From Aliivibrio sifiae (GTDB lineage Bacteria; Pseudomonadota; Gammaproteobacteria; Enterobacterales; Vibrionaceae), in NCBI RefSeq assembly GCF_002954715.1, contig NZ_MSCP01000001.1, positions 1,330,781 through 1,394,780 on the forward strand: 64,000 bases of DNA, in the 5' to 3' direction. The position numbers and the translations under genes are program-made. Under the pieces are notes generated by a model that was not told where the DNA came from, did no database searches, and saw only the letters and a list, made by a program, of their open reading frames with translations. Below are positions 8,278 to 17,689 of this stretch, piece by piece (the first letter of the stretch is position 1; the number at the start of each line of letters is the position of its first letter).

Positions 8278-11200
8278 TTAACTGACTTTTTTATATTGTT
8301 TTTCTAGTTCACTCACGCCTAAACCACTGCGTTTGGTGACTTTTATTTGTACTGGAATACGTTCTTTCATCGCTTCAATATGGCTGATCACTCCGATCAT
8401 TTTTCCTGATGCATTTAAGTTATCTAACGCATCAAGCGCCATATCTAATGTTTCACTGTCTAGCGTACCAAACCCTTCATCTAAGAACAGTGAATCAATA
8501 CTTGTTTTATGGCTTACTAAGTCAGAAAGTGCAAGTGCCAACGCCAAACTTACAAGGAAGCTCTCACCACCCGATAGTGTTTTAGTATCTCGTACAACGT
8601 CGCCTTGCCATGTATCGAGGACTTGAAGTTCTAAACCATCACTGGCTTTGCGTTTTAATTCGTAACGCCCATGCAAACGAGTAAGTTGTTTATTGGCTAA
8701 ATATACTAAATTTTCTAACGTTAGCCCCTGAGCAAATTTACGGAATTTATCACCTTTTTGCGACCCAATTAATGAATGCAGATATTGAATATCATCGTAT
8801 TCAGATTGATATGCTTCAATCGCTTCAAACAAGGCTTTTTGATTAGTTTTACGTTCACTATCTGAGCGTAATGCTTGAGCTATTTCACCCTCTCGCTTCA
8901 CTAATGTTTCGGATTGAGATTTCACTTGAGCTAACTCAGCCTCAACGGTTTCTCTTGGTATTAATTGCCACTCAACGGCTTTGGGCTCTTGGTAATGTTG
9001 TTCTTTGGTTTGCTGTGCACTCTCTAGTAGAGCAATAGTTCGCTCAATCGCTTGTTGTATTTCTGTTTTTAAGCTTAGTAGCTGTTGGCGATCTTCTTCT
9101 GAAATCAACGCAGCTTGGAATAACTCAAGTGTTTCAAACGGACTGTGCGATAGTGCTTCTTTCCATACATCAGAACGCTCTGCTGATAGCCTTTTACTGC
9201 TTACATGATTCTCTTTAAGGTTATTTAGTTTGCCATCTAAAGCCGCAAGATCTTGCACCAATACGTGCAATTTCTGCTGTTCAACATCATAAGTTTGTTC
9301 TGAGGTATTCAACTTATCTGTCATTACAGAACGTGCAGTTTTGATATCTTGTGTTCCAAACAACTCAATACGTTTTTGCTGATGTTGTTGCAACTCACTC
9401 GCCAATCTTTGCACTTCAGTTTGAGAAACCTGCTGTTGAGAGTTTAGTTCTTTCAACTGTTCAGCTAAATGGCCTTGATCACTTTGCATTTTTTGCTGCT
9501 GTTGAAGCAATGCTTGACGATTTTCAACTTGTTGCTGAATTTGCTGTAAATCTTGCTTTTTTTGCACAAACCAAGATTGAATTTGAGTAAGATCAGGGGT
9601 AATAAACCCTGCTTGCTCAATCTCTGTGGTTAACTGTTGATTCAATTCTGTTTGATGTTGTTGTAATCGCATTAATTTTTGATTGTCATCTTGCAGTTGC
9701 TGAGTTGCTGCTTGGTATGATTGACGATCATAATTAAGATCTTTATTTAACGTATCGAGACGATGCTGAACTTGTTGTAATTGAGTTTGTTGAACTCGGT
9801 GCTTTTCATCTGCTTGGCGTAATTGTTTTATCTGCTCACTTAAAGTAAGTAACGACGCTTCACATTCAGTAATAAATTGAGTAATACCATTGGTATCTCC
9901 CAAAGCCAAAGTGAGTTGCGTTACTTCCATTAATGCTGACCATTGTTGCTTAGTCATTTTTGCCGTTTGTTGCCATTGAATTAATTGAGTTTGGGTGTGC
10001 TCTTGTTTTACTTTTAATGAATCTAGCTGCTCACGTACCGATTGACCTTGCTCTACAATCTCAACTCGCTTTTGTTCTGCCTCTTTTTTACGCTGTATCG
10101 TTACATTAATATCTAATGCTTGCGCTTTTTCTAGTAACGGATGATGCGTTGAACCACACAATGGACAATCATGATCTTTTTCTAATAGAGCACGATACTT
10201 AACGAGATCACCTTCTTGCTCAATTAGCGTCGTTAAATCTAAGATTTGCTGATCTTGCAGCTTACAGGCAATAACAAGTTCAGCACGCTGCGATTCTAAT
10301 TTTATAATCGTGTAACTCTGCGTTTTTTGGTCTTCGCTTAACGTCTTTTGCTCTTTTTCAGCACGTAAAAACTCATTATTAGTATGATTCAACTCCACAC
10401 GGTAATGATGACGAGTATTAAGTGCGTTGATTTGCTCTGTTAATTCCGTTTCAGTGCCTTTTTCTTGTTGCTGTTTAAATACAAGTTCAGCGCTTTTCGT
10501 TGCTTCTGTTTCATTATTTAATGTGCTTTGAATCTGCGTTAATTCCACATCTTTTTGACTTACACTCTCAAGTAAAGTCGCGACTATTTTATTAGCTTGC
10601 TCAATTTTATTCGCTAAAGATGCAGTGTCTTTATCTTGCTGTAAAATATAACTAACTTGAGCCTTCCATTGACCTAAATAACGCTCTAAATTCAAATCTG
10701 ATTGATGCGTTTCTACATAGCTATTCAGTACTGCTAATTTAGACGTTAACTCTGTTAATGATACCTCTAATAGCTGTTGTTTATTACTACCATCTTGAAG
10801 ACGAGTATTCACTTGCGTGAGTTGTTGCTGCTTTTCTTGCGATTGTTGAGTTAACTGTGCAATTGCAGTATCTAATGGTTGCACTGAATCATTAATCAAT
10901 ACTTCTAACGATTTACTCTCAACCTTAATGCTATCAAATACTTGTTTTAATTGCGTAACAGTTAACTCAATAGCCACTTTCTCAGTTGATGTTTTCTGAT
11001 GTAATTGCTCAGTCAGTGTTAGCTCTTTTACGACACCATCAAAGCGAGTTTGCGCTTCTTGCCATAATTGATACGGTACGCGCAGTTTTTCTGCTGGCTC
11101 ACTTTGTGCCAAACGATGTAGCTGAGTACGCGCTTCTTTTTGCTTATCTAACGCGAATTGGTTATTTTCAGTCGCTTGCTGCCACTGTTGTTGATTTTTC

Positions 11201-11958
11201 TCATCTGCAATCCACCACTCAACATGTGCTTGCCATTCTGCTAGTTGAGCTTGCTGTTGCTTTTGGTTCGTTTGCAACTCAACTTGCTCGTCGATTAATG
11301 CTTGCTTATCCTCTTCAGAAAGCAGCTCAACCCCTTCCGCTTTGGCTTTAAGCTCGGCTAATTTTTGTTTTGATACGCTGTAATGCTCATGCACTTTTTC
11401 TGAGATCTGACCGTAAATCTCAGTACCTGTCAGCTCTTCTAATAAACCGGCACGATCATTAGCATCGGCATTTAAAAACGCCGCAAATTGACCTTGAGAG
11501 AGCATCATTGATTTTGTAAATCGAGAGAAATCAAGACCAGTAATCGAGTTGATTAACTCATCTTTCTTTTTGACTTGTGTTGCTAATACTTTTTCAGAAT
11601 CGACTTCTGCAAGCTCAACTGTGGCTGATTGTAAATTTCCGTCCACCTTGCCACGAGAACGACGTTGACTCCAAAACGCACGGTACGCTTTACCTTTCAC
11701 TTCAAATTCCACTTCCGCAGAACACTCTGCCGTGCCACGTGTCATGATTTCATTGCTTGAGGTTGAAATACCACCAAGACGAGGTGTTTTATGATAAAGC
11801 GCTAAACAGATAGCATCTAAGATCGTCGTCTTACCCGCCCCTGTTGGACCGGTAATCGCAAACAGTCCATTTTCAGCAAAAGGAGATGCTGAGAAATCAA
11901 TTTTCCACTCACCTTTTAATGAGTTCAAATTTGAAAAACTTAGGCTTAAAATTCTCAT
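8278..11958 (-). CDS. sbcC: exonuclease subunit SbcC (SMC-like ATPase)
   Basis: A 1226-aa partner of SbcD in the Mre11-Rad50-type complex that cleaves hairpins, cruciforms and protein-blocked DNA ends. Walker A GPTGAGKTT is at residues 37-45. Long Gln/Glu-rich coiled coils flank the zinc hook CPLC at 598-601. The ABC signature LSGGES starts near 1128, followed by Walker B (SLFLDEGFGTLD) and the H-loop (VISHIEAM). Length and order agree with gammaproteobacterial SbcC (E. coli 1048 aa; vibrios are longer through extended coils). Its ATG overlaps the sbcD stop codon by 4 bp (ATGA), indicating translational coupling. Confidence 0.97.
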   Translation of the reverse strand: MRILSLSFSNLNSLKGEWKIDFSASPFAENGLFAITGPTGAGKTTILDAICLALYHKTPRLGGISTSSNEIMTRGTAECSAEVEFEVKGKAYRAFWSQRRSRGKVDGNLQSATVELAEVDSEKVLATQVKKKDELINSITGLDFSRFTKSMMLSQGQFAAFLNADANDRAGLLEELTGTEIYGQISEKVHEHYSVSKQKLAELKAKAEGVELLSEEDKQALIDEQVELQTNQKQQQAQLAEWQAHVEWWIADEKNQQQWQQATENNQFALDKQKEARTQLHRLAQSEPAEKLRVPYQLWQEAQTRFDGVVKELTLTEQLHQKTSTEKVAIELTVTQLKQVFDSIKVESKSLEVLINDSVQPLDTAIAQLTQQSQEKQQQLTQVNTRLQDGSNKQQLLEVSLTELTSKLAVLNSYVETHQSDLNLERYLGQWKAQVSYILQQDKDTASLANKIEQANKIVATLLESVSQKDVELTQIQSTLNNETEATKSAELVFKQQQEKGTETELTEQINALNTRHHYRVELNHTNNEFLRAEKEQKTLSEDQKTQSYTIIKLESQRAELVIACKLQDQQILDLTTLIEQEGDLVKYRALLEKDHDCPLCGSTHHPLLEKAQALDINVTIQRKKEAEQKRVEIVEQGQSVREQLDSLKVKQEHTQTQLIQWQQTAKMTKQQWSALMEVTQLTLALGDTNGITQFITECEASLLTLSEQIKQLRQADEKHRVQQTQLQQVQHRLDTLNKDLNYDRQSYQAATQQLQDDNQKLMRLQQHQTELNQQLTTEIEQAGFITPDLTQIQSWFVQKKQDLQQIQQQVENRQALLQQQQKMQSDQGHLAEQLKELNSQQQVSQTEVQRLASELQQHQQKRIELFGTQDIKTARSVMTDKLNTSEQTYDVEQQKLHVLVQDLAALDGKLNNLKENHVSSKRLSAERSDVWKEALSHSPFETLELFQAALISEEDRQQLLSLKTEIQQAIERTIALLESAQQTKEQHYQEPKAVEWQLIPRETVEAELAQVKSQSETLVKREGEIAQALRSDSERKTNQKALFEAIEAYQSEYDDIQYLHSLIGSQKGDKFRKFAQGLTLENLVYLANKQLTRLHGRYELKRKASDGLELQVLDTWQGDVVRDTKTLSGGESFLVSLALALALSDLVSHKTSIDSLFLDEGFGTLDSETLDMALDALDNLNASGKMIGVISHIEAMKERIPVQIKVTKRSGLGVSELEKQYKKVS

Positions 11959-13199
11959 GCATCACCTTCTTGTAAATCGGTATCTTTGTGCTCTACTTCT
12001 GACAAAATCTGTTTAAATTTCATTGTCATTCTTTCTGCGCGTTGCTGCTCTTTCTCTGTCTCAAACGTCTCTTGCTCTATCCGCTTGGTAAATACATCAA
12101 AAGGCGTTAATTCTGCTAACGTTTCTGTTTTTTCTTGCGCTAAGGTTTGTTCGCTACGGTTTCTAGCACGACGCAGTTGCAACACTTCTACATTCAAATC
12201 TTGAGTTAACGTTTGGATACGTTGCTGTAAATCAGATAAATAATCTTGAACTTCTACTTCAATACACAACCATGTGGTTTCTTCGCACTCTTTAAATTGT
12301 GCTAACTCTTGCTCTATTGTCTCTAAATCGCCCTTTAATGCCTTCATTTGTTGAAACATAGGCACATTAATTTGAGAGATTTGAGTTACGCTTGCTTTAT
12401 CAAACTCCACCATCACAACTTGTTTTTGAGATTTTAACTCATCAAAACTTAATGGGATTGGTGAGCCTGAATAACGAATATGATCAGATTTAGCCACAAG
12501 TTGAGGTCGGTGAATATGACCAAGCGCGATGTAATCTGCAGGCGGGAAACCATCAGCAGCAAAGCCATCCAATGTGCCAATGTAGATATCACGAACTGAA
12601 TCTGATTGTTTAACACCTAGTGCCGTTAGGTGACCAGTAGCGATAATAGGTACATCAAGATCTAACTCAGATCTTAGTTCTAGCGCTTTTTGATACAGTT
12701 GATGATAATGTTGTTTAATCGCTTCGCCGAGTGCTTGTTGCTTCTCTACACCGGTTGAACCCGCCACACTAGTGACAACGTCACGTGGGCGTATAAACGG
12801 AACTGCACATAAAATAGCACCGACAGAACCGTCACAGTTTGGAAGTGTTAATAATTGAGTCGATAAATCATCATTAGTATTGGCAATTACTCGTGCGTTT
12901 AAATGTGCTAACAATTGTTTTGATTCATTGAGTGTCGACACAGAATCATGATTTCCACCAAGCACGATCAATTCGCAATTTACTTTGTTCATCTCCACCA
13001 CAAATTGGTTATACATTTCACGCGCATAACTTGGTGGTGCACCCGTATCAAATACATCTCCGGCAATGATGACCGCATTAATGGCATTTTCTTGTACTTG
13101 TTCAAGTAGCCAGATAATGAATTTTTGGTGCTCATTACGGCGGCTTTTAGTGAAGAAGTTTTGACCTAGGTGCCAATCAGAAGTATGTAAAATACGCAT
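11955..13199 (-). CDS. sbcD: exonuclease subunit SbcD (Mre11-like nuclease)
   Basis: A calcineurin-type metallophosphoesterase nuclease acting with SbcC. All phosphodiesterase motifs are present: TSDWHLGQ (residues 6-13), GDVFDTG, GGNHDS, TGHLTALG and GHIHRPQ. The C-terminal part is helical and charged, as expected for the SbcC-binding region. I place the start at ATG 13199 (MRILHTSDWHLG, matching the usual N-terminus); an in-frame TTG at 13208 would add three residues but lacks a ribosome binding site. First gene of the sbcD-sbcC operon. Confidence 0.95.
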   Translation of the reverse strand: MRILHTSDWHLGQNFFTKSRRNEHQKFIIWLLEQVQENAINAVIIAGDVFDTGAPPSYAREMYNQFVVEMNKVNCELIVLGGNHDSVSTLNESKQLLAHLNARVIANTNDDLSTQLLTLPNCDGSVGAILCAVPFIRPRDVVTSVAGSTGVEKQQALGEAIKQHYHQLYQKALELRSELDLDVPIIATGHLTALGVKQSDSVRDIYIGTLDGFAADGFPPADYIALGHIHRPQLVAKSDHIRYSGSPIPLSFDELKSQKQVVMVEFDKASVTQISQINVPMFQQMKALKGDLETIEQELAQFKECEETTWLCIEVEVQDYLSDLQQRIQTLTQDLNVEVLQLRRARNRSEQTLAQEKTETLAELTPFDVFTKRIEQETFETEKEQQRAERMTMKFKQILSEVEHKDTDLQEGDA

Positions 13200-13383
13200 A
13201 AATATCAACTTGTTTGATGGATAGAGAAGACGATACCCCTTTTATACCATCTGGGAGAGAAACTATGTACTTTTATAAGCTTTTAAACTTAAAACTATTA
13301 GCACGTGTTGACCTTACTTCATGCTGTTATACTTTGTTTAATAAACGTCAATTCCATCAATAATAACAACATGAGTATCTAAT

Positions 13384-14400
13384 TTGCCATCTCCTGAAAG
13401 CCTAACGTTTACCACCATCAATATGTTCAACTTTGTTGAGCCGCCTAATGCGTATTACGATTTTGAAAATATACTCACTCAAGAGGAATGGCAGAAGAAA
13501 CAGGGCTGGTTTAAGGATAAGATCACGGCGTTAAACTCTGATGTAATTGGATTTCAAGAAGTCTTTAGTCCAAGCGCTTTAGAGACTCTAGTTAACGAGC
13601 TGGGTTATTCATACTTTTCTACTGTCGATGAACCAAAGTCAGAAGATGGCTATGTATTTAATTCTCCTGTTGTTGCCTTTGCGTCGCGTTATCCTATTTT
13701 AAATTCTCAACCGGTTATTGCCAAGCAAGCTCAATTATCTCGGTTTGGGATTGAATTTGAATTTAATCGCGTACCTATCCATGCCTCTATTGAACTGCCT
13801 CATCTTGGAATTACTGACTGTTATGTAGTTCACTTCAAGTCTCAGCGCCCTAAAGAGCCAGAAGAAAGTGATGTAAAGGATGAACTCAATAGCTCTCCTC
13901 TTCATCAACTTCACGATGAACAGCTAGGCTCTTGGCTTTCGACTGTTCAGCGTGGATTAGAAGCGAATATCTTACATAATCATATAATTCAACAACGTAA
14001 AGAATCAAACCAACCCGTTATTATGATGGGCGATTTTAATAAACCTTTGTTTCATGATGAATTTAAAGGGCTACTGTCTCATGAGTTACGGTTTGATAAG
14101 TTCAGTACCGATTATTTAACTCGATTTCAGCTTAAAGACAGTTGGAATATTTACTGTGGATTAAAAGGCGCAGATTTATTGGAAGAGCGAGTAAGTACCC
14201 ATTATTACGGAGCAAAAGGGTCTGTATTGGATTACATACTGCTGTCTAACGAGTTTGATAGTTCATTTTCGGGCAATATTTTAGAAGTTATTGATTACAC
14301 AGTAACAGATCAGCACATTGTGAATCCAAGATTTGATATTGACCAATTCAGTACGGATCATGCGCTAGTTTCAATTACAGCCCGTATACGACAAGCATAA
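13384..14400 (+). CDS. endonuclease/exonuclease/phosphatase (EEP) family hydrolase
   Basis: A 338-aa Mg2+-dependent EEP-fold enzyme (DNase I / nuclease / phosphodiesterase superfamily). Visible motifs are the first strand FTTINMFNF, IGFQEVFSP with the catalytic Glu, MMGDFNKPL with the metal-site Asp and Asn, and the final STDHALVSI with the catalytic Asp-His. No signal peptide, so probably cytoplasmic. The substrate cannot be named. The frame has no ATG before the first conserved strand: the only start is TTG at 13384, just after a tiny ATG-AGT-ATC-TAA ORF at 13371-13382 in another frame. This suggests either a TTG start or a one-base indel. Confidence 0.8.
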   Translation: MPSPESLTFTTINMFNFVEPPNAYYDFENILTQEEWQKKQGWFKDKITALNSDVIGFQEVFSPSALETLVNELGYSYFSTVDEPKSEDGYVFNSPVVAFASRYPILNSQPVIAKQAQLSRFGIEFEFNRVPIHASIELPHLGITDCYVVHFKSQRPKEPEESDVKDELNSSPLHQLHDEQLGSWLSTVQRGLEANILHNHIIQQRKESNQPVIMMGDFNKPLFHDEFKGLLSHELRFDKFSTDYLTRFQLKDSWNIYCGLKGADLLEERVSTHYYGAKGSVLDYILLSNEFDSSFSGNILEVIDYTVTDQHIVNPRFDIDQFSTDHALVSITARIRQA

Positions 14401-14406
14401 AAAAGA

Positions 14407-14442
14407 CGTTTGATATCTTACCTATTTGGATAATATCAAACG
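14407..14442 (-). terminator. terminator of the tripartite efflux operon
   Basis: Perfect 10-bp arms CGTTTGATAT and ATATCAAACG with a 16-nt loop. On the minus strand the stem is followed by TCTTTTTTA, so it terminates the operon ending at 14474. It may also end the convergent EEP gene at 14400. Confidence 0.75.
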
Positions 14443-14473
14443 CCTGATATTCAATATGAATATACCAGTGAAA

Positions 14474-15193
14474 CTAAGCTAAACGCTCATCTGCAATTAT
14501 TTTTCCATCTTTAATGTTGATAATGCGCTTTGTTCTCTGAGCTAGGGCATTATCGTGAGTTACAATAATTAAGGTTCGTCCTTCCTGATGCAGTTCATTA
14601 AAGAGCGCTTCTATGTCTGCCCCTGACTTTGAATCCAAAGCCCCTGTTGGTTCATCAGCCAATATAATTTGAGGATCATTAACTAAAGCTCTCGCAATCG
14701 CAACACGCTGTTTTTGCCCACCAGATAGCTGATTCGGTTTATGATTCATCCTATCACCTAGCCCAACTCGCTCTAGTAGAGCTGCCGCTTTCTTTTTCCT
14801 TTCTGCGGATTTAACTCCACGATAAACCAAAGGTAATGCTACATTCTCAAGTGCACTCGCATACTCTAATAAATTAAAGCTTTGAAATACAAAACCAATG
14901 CTCTGATTTCGTATTCCTGCTAGCTGGTGACTACTCAAGGCTGATACATCTTTACTATCCAGATAATATTCACCCATTGTCGGGGTATCTAAACAACCTA
15001 GCATATTCATCAAGGTTGATTTTCCAGATCCTGATGGCCCTAAAATCGAAAGAAATTCCCCTTTTTTAATTGAGAGAGATACGCAATCCAAAGCTCGAAC
15101 TTCTTCTTCTCCGCTCTTATAATGCTTGCTAATATCACGCAACATTACTAAGTCTTCAGATCCAGATATAGCTGTATTGTTATTACTATTCAC
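14474..15193 (-). CDS. ABC transporter ATP-binding protein (MacB/LolD type)
   Basis: A 239-aa ATPase subunit. Walker A GPSGSGKST is near residues 54-62, the Q-loop is in GFVFQSFNLL, the signature LSGGQKQRVAIARAL near 157, Walker B IILADEPTGALD and the switch His in IIVTHD. The FNLLEYASALENVALPL stretch is typical of MacB/LolD/SalX ATPases. It starts with GTG, overlapping the end of the upstream permease gene by 8 bp, with GAGG as ribosome binding site. Last gene of a five-gene efflux operon; it should energise the two permeases encoded just upstream. Confidence 0.93.
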   Translation of the reverse strand: MNSNNNTAISGSEDLVMLRDISKHYKSGEEEVRALDCVSLSIKKGEFLSILGPSGSGKSTLMNMLGCLDTPTMGEYYLDSKDVSALSSHQLAGIRNQSIGFVFQSFNLLEYASALENVALPLVYRGVKSAERKKKAAALLERVGLGDRMNHKPNQLSGGQKQRVAIARALVNDPQIILADEPTGALDSKSGADIEALFNELHQEGRTLIIVTHDNALAQRTKRIINIKDGKIIADERLA

Positions 15194-16469
15194 TTTGTAA
15201 TGCCTCTAATGGGGTTATTCCTGCGGCTCTATTTGCGGGGAACCAAGCGGCTAAGATACCGACAAATCCTAAAGCAAATATAACTAAACCAACAATAGGT
15301 AAAGAGAGTTCTGGTTTTGGCTGGCCTAGTTGATCATACAAACCATTTCCAGTCAAAGGGAGCGTTTGCATTAATACAATCAACAGATAAGTTAAGCTTA
15401 AACCCAACATACCTCCAAGGCTCATAGTAAACAATGATTGTGTTAAATAGTGTAGACGTATGGTTGTTGGAGTTGCCCCAATTGCCATTCTGACACCAAT
15501 ATCTTTAGTCGCTCGTTTAACTGTGGCGTACATTACATTTGCAATCCCAATCCCTGCGACCCCCAAGGTAACTAAACCAATAATGCCTAAAAAACTTTGT
15601 AAACCAATTAAAAATTGTCGCATGGTTTTTTGTCTTAATAACATATCTTGAACTTGAACCAATTGGTCATCTTCAATGCTTGCACCATACTTTCTGGCAA
15701 TCACTTGTTTAACTGTTTTCGCAACTTGTATGCGATCTGCACTCGCTATTGGCTCTATATTAATGGCAGAAATGGCACTGTTTTGATGAAAACGCTTCCA
15801 AGTAGTAAACGGTACAAAAAGAGACTCATTAAGTGGTATACCTTGCTCTATATTTGCACTACTGCGCTTAATTAAACCAATGACGGTAAACTCTTCACTG
15901 CCTACTTTTACTTTTTTACCAACCGGATCAACCTCTAATTTCGGGGTATTAATCCAATCAAAGTCATCCGACTCATTGAATAAAGAAATAGCGGCGCTTT
16001 CACCTAATATAATCACTTTACGCTGTTCTTTGATATCTAAAGGATTAAACCATCGCCCTCCTGGTACTATTTTTAAGCCAGTTAATGCTTGATAGCCAGG
16101 GAATACGGCAAGTGGGTTTTGCCAAGTCCGATGATCTTTATAACTTGCACGTTCATCCCAAATAGCACTTGGTTGAGCATGCTTTACACTTGGTAAGGCT
16201 TTTATTACATCTAAGTCTTCCGATTTAATCTGCAATTCTTTACCTGTGTAGAAATTGCCTGAATTTATAGTGGCATAACCTCCGGTAAGGTAGATTAACT
16301 TCCCATTCCCATTCTCTGAGCTTCGGATCAACCCCTGACGTAAGCCTTCACCGGCAGCAAGCATGGTGGCTATACATAATGTCGCCCATGCAACTGCTAA
16401 GATAGTTAAACTCAAACGTACTTTCTCAGCAGCCATTTCTTGAAATATTTGTCTCATTGGCAACAGCAT
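15186..16469 (-). CDS. ABC transporter permease, FtsX/MacB-like, second copy
   Basis: An inner-membrane permease with one N-terminal helix (LSLTILAVAWATLCIATMLAAG), a large periplasmic MacB-type domain (about residues 50-275) and three C-terminal helices of the FtsX domain, including the conserved RATKDIGVRMAIGATP coupling segment. I prefer ATG 16469, with AGGG upstream; TTG 16475 would add two residues. It is paralogous to the preceding gene, with which it probably forms a heterodimer. The frame starts almost at the stop codon of the upstream permease, consistent with coupled translation. Confidence 0.92.
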   Translation of the reverse strand: MLLPMRQIFQEMAAEKVRLSLTILAVAWATLCIATMLAAGEGLRQGLIRSSENGNGKLIYLTGGYATINSGNFYTGKELQIKSEDLDVIKALPSVKHAQPSAIWDERASYKDHRTWQNPLAVFPGYQALTGLKIVPGGRWFNPLDIKEQRKVIILGESAAISLFNESDDFDWINTPKLEVDPVGKKVKVGSEEFTVIGLIKRSSANIEQGIPLNESLFVPFTTWKRFHQNSAISAINIEPIASADRIQVAKTVKQVIARKYGASIEDDQLVQVQDMLLRQKTMRQFLIGLQSFLGIIGLVTLGVAGIGIANVMYATVKRATKDIGVRMAIGATPTTIRLHYLTQSLFTMSLGGMLGLSLTYLLIVLMQTLPLTGNGLYDQLGQPKPELSLPIVGLVIFALGFVGILAAWFPANRAAGITPLEALQSE

Positions 16470-16471
16470 TA

Positions 16472-17689
16472 TCAAGCCCTCGCACTTAAGGCAATTACAG
16501 GAAGTAAGTTCGATGCTCGACGTGCAGGAAAGTACGCGGCTAACAATGCAAATACTGCCGTTACTCCTAATGATATTTTAATGGCATCGAGTGTGATCAT
16601 TGGTTCGCCAAGCCATTCAGGCATACCAATCATATTTAATAGCATGACTATGCCATAGGAGAACATAACTCCAATGACGGTTCCGCACACAACGAGGATC
16701 CCTCCTTCTATTAAAAATTGGCCTAAAATATTATTAGGTGTTGCACCTATCGCAAGTCGAACTCCAATTTCTCTAGTTCGTTCAGTTACTGATAAAAACA
16801 TTATATTTGCAACACCTAGTGAGCCAACAGCTAGAGTCATGGCACCACTTGCTCCTAAGAACAGTTGAATACCCCTTAATAGTTTTTTAAAAAATTCAGC
16901 TTCTTGTCCAAAGTCAGGCATATACATCGCATCTTTATCATTAGGATCAAAATGTTGCTGATTAGCAAAAAATGACAATATACTCTTTCTTAATAGCAAA
17001 CCAGAAACACCTTCAACAGGAGAAATAAGCAACATATTCGGTTTACTTTTCCATAAATCAGTAAAGGTTGTACTTGGGATCATTGCTTGACTAGCATCAT
17101 CATTTAATGAAATCCCACCTTCATTTTTCTTTGTAATACCAATAACGTTAAAAGGGATACCATTAATATTTAAAGAGCTTCCTATATGTAAAGAACCTAT
17201 CTCTGCTAACTGCCAACCAACCAAGGCAACACGGTTATGATTAACCAAATCACTACGGTTAATTTGTCGTGAACCCTTGTTTAGTTTCACATTTCGCAAT
17301 TCAATAAATTGATCATCGATACCAGTAACATTACCGGGTAAAGAGCGACCTTGATTATCCGTAACGCTAGCATCCCATTTACCATATATCACTGATATAT
17401 TCTCAATCGCGGGGTGATGAAGCATTTGGCGAGCTTCTACTTCAGAAGGCAAGATCAATCTTCTCACGGGCCTTCCTTTCCACTCCTTGGTAGTTTGTCC
17501 TGGAAACACTATCTGAGTATCACTCATTAATAGGGCAAAAGATTTTGTATTTGTCTGATAGAACCCCTCACCAAGAGCAACTAAAACCAAAACTGAAATA
17601 ATGCCCCATACAATTGCGAGGATAGCCAGAAAGCTTCTCAAACGATGAGCCAATAAGGTCTGTATCGTTTGAGATAATAAAGCTATCAT
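16472..17689 (-). CDS. ABC transporter permease, FtsX/MacB-like, first copy
   Basis: A 405-aa permease with the MacB topology: an N-terminal helix (LRSFLAILAIVWGIISVLVLVALGEG), a periplasmic domain (about residues 45-260), then three helices with the ERTREIGVRLAIGATP coupling motif after the first. MacB-type machines move substrate from periplasm to the outside by mechanotransmission rather than across the inner membrane. The ATG overlaps the stop of the TolC-like gene (ATGA). Unlike MacB, the ATPase domain is not fused but encoded separately at 14474-15193. Confidence 0.92.
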   Translation of the reverse strand: MIALLSQTIQTLLAHRLRSFLAILAIVWGIISVLVLVALGEGFYQTNTKSFALLMSDTQIVFPGQTTKEWKGRPVRRLILPSEVEARQMLHHPAIENISVIYGKWDASVTDNQGRSLPGNVTGIDDQFIELRNVKLNKGSRQINRSDLVNHNRVALVGWQLAEIGSLHIGSSLNINGIPFNVIGITKKNEGGISLNDDASQAMIPSTTFTDLWKSKPNMLLISPVEGVSGLLLRKSILSFFANQQHFDPNDKDAMYMPDFGQEAEFFKKLLRGIQLFLGASGAMTLAVGSLGVANIMFLSVTERTREIGVRLAIGATPNNILGQFLIEGGILVVCGTVIGVMFSYGIVMLLNMIGMPEWLGEPMITLDAIKISLGVTAVFALLAAYFPARRASNLLPVIALSARA

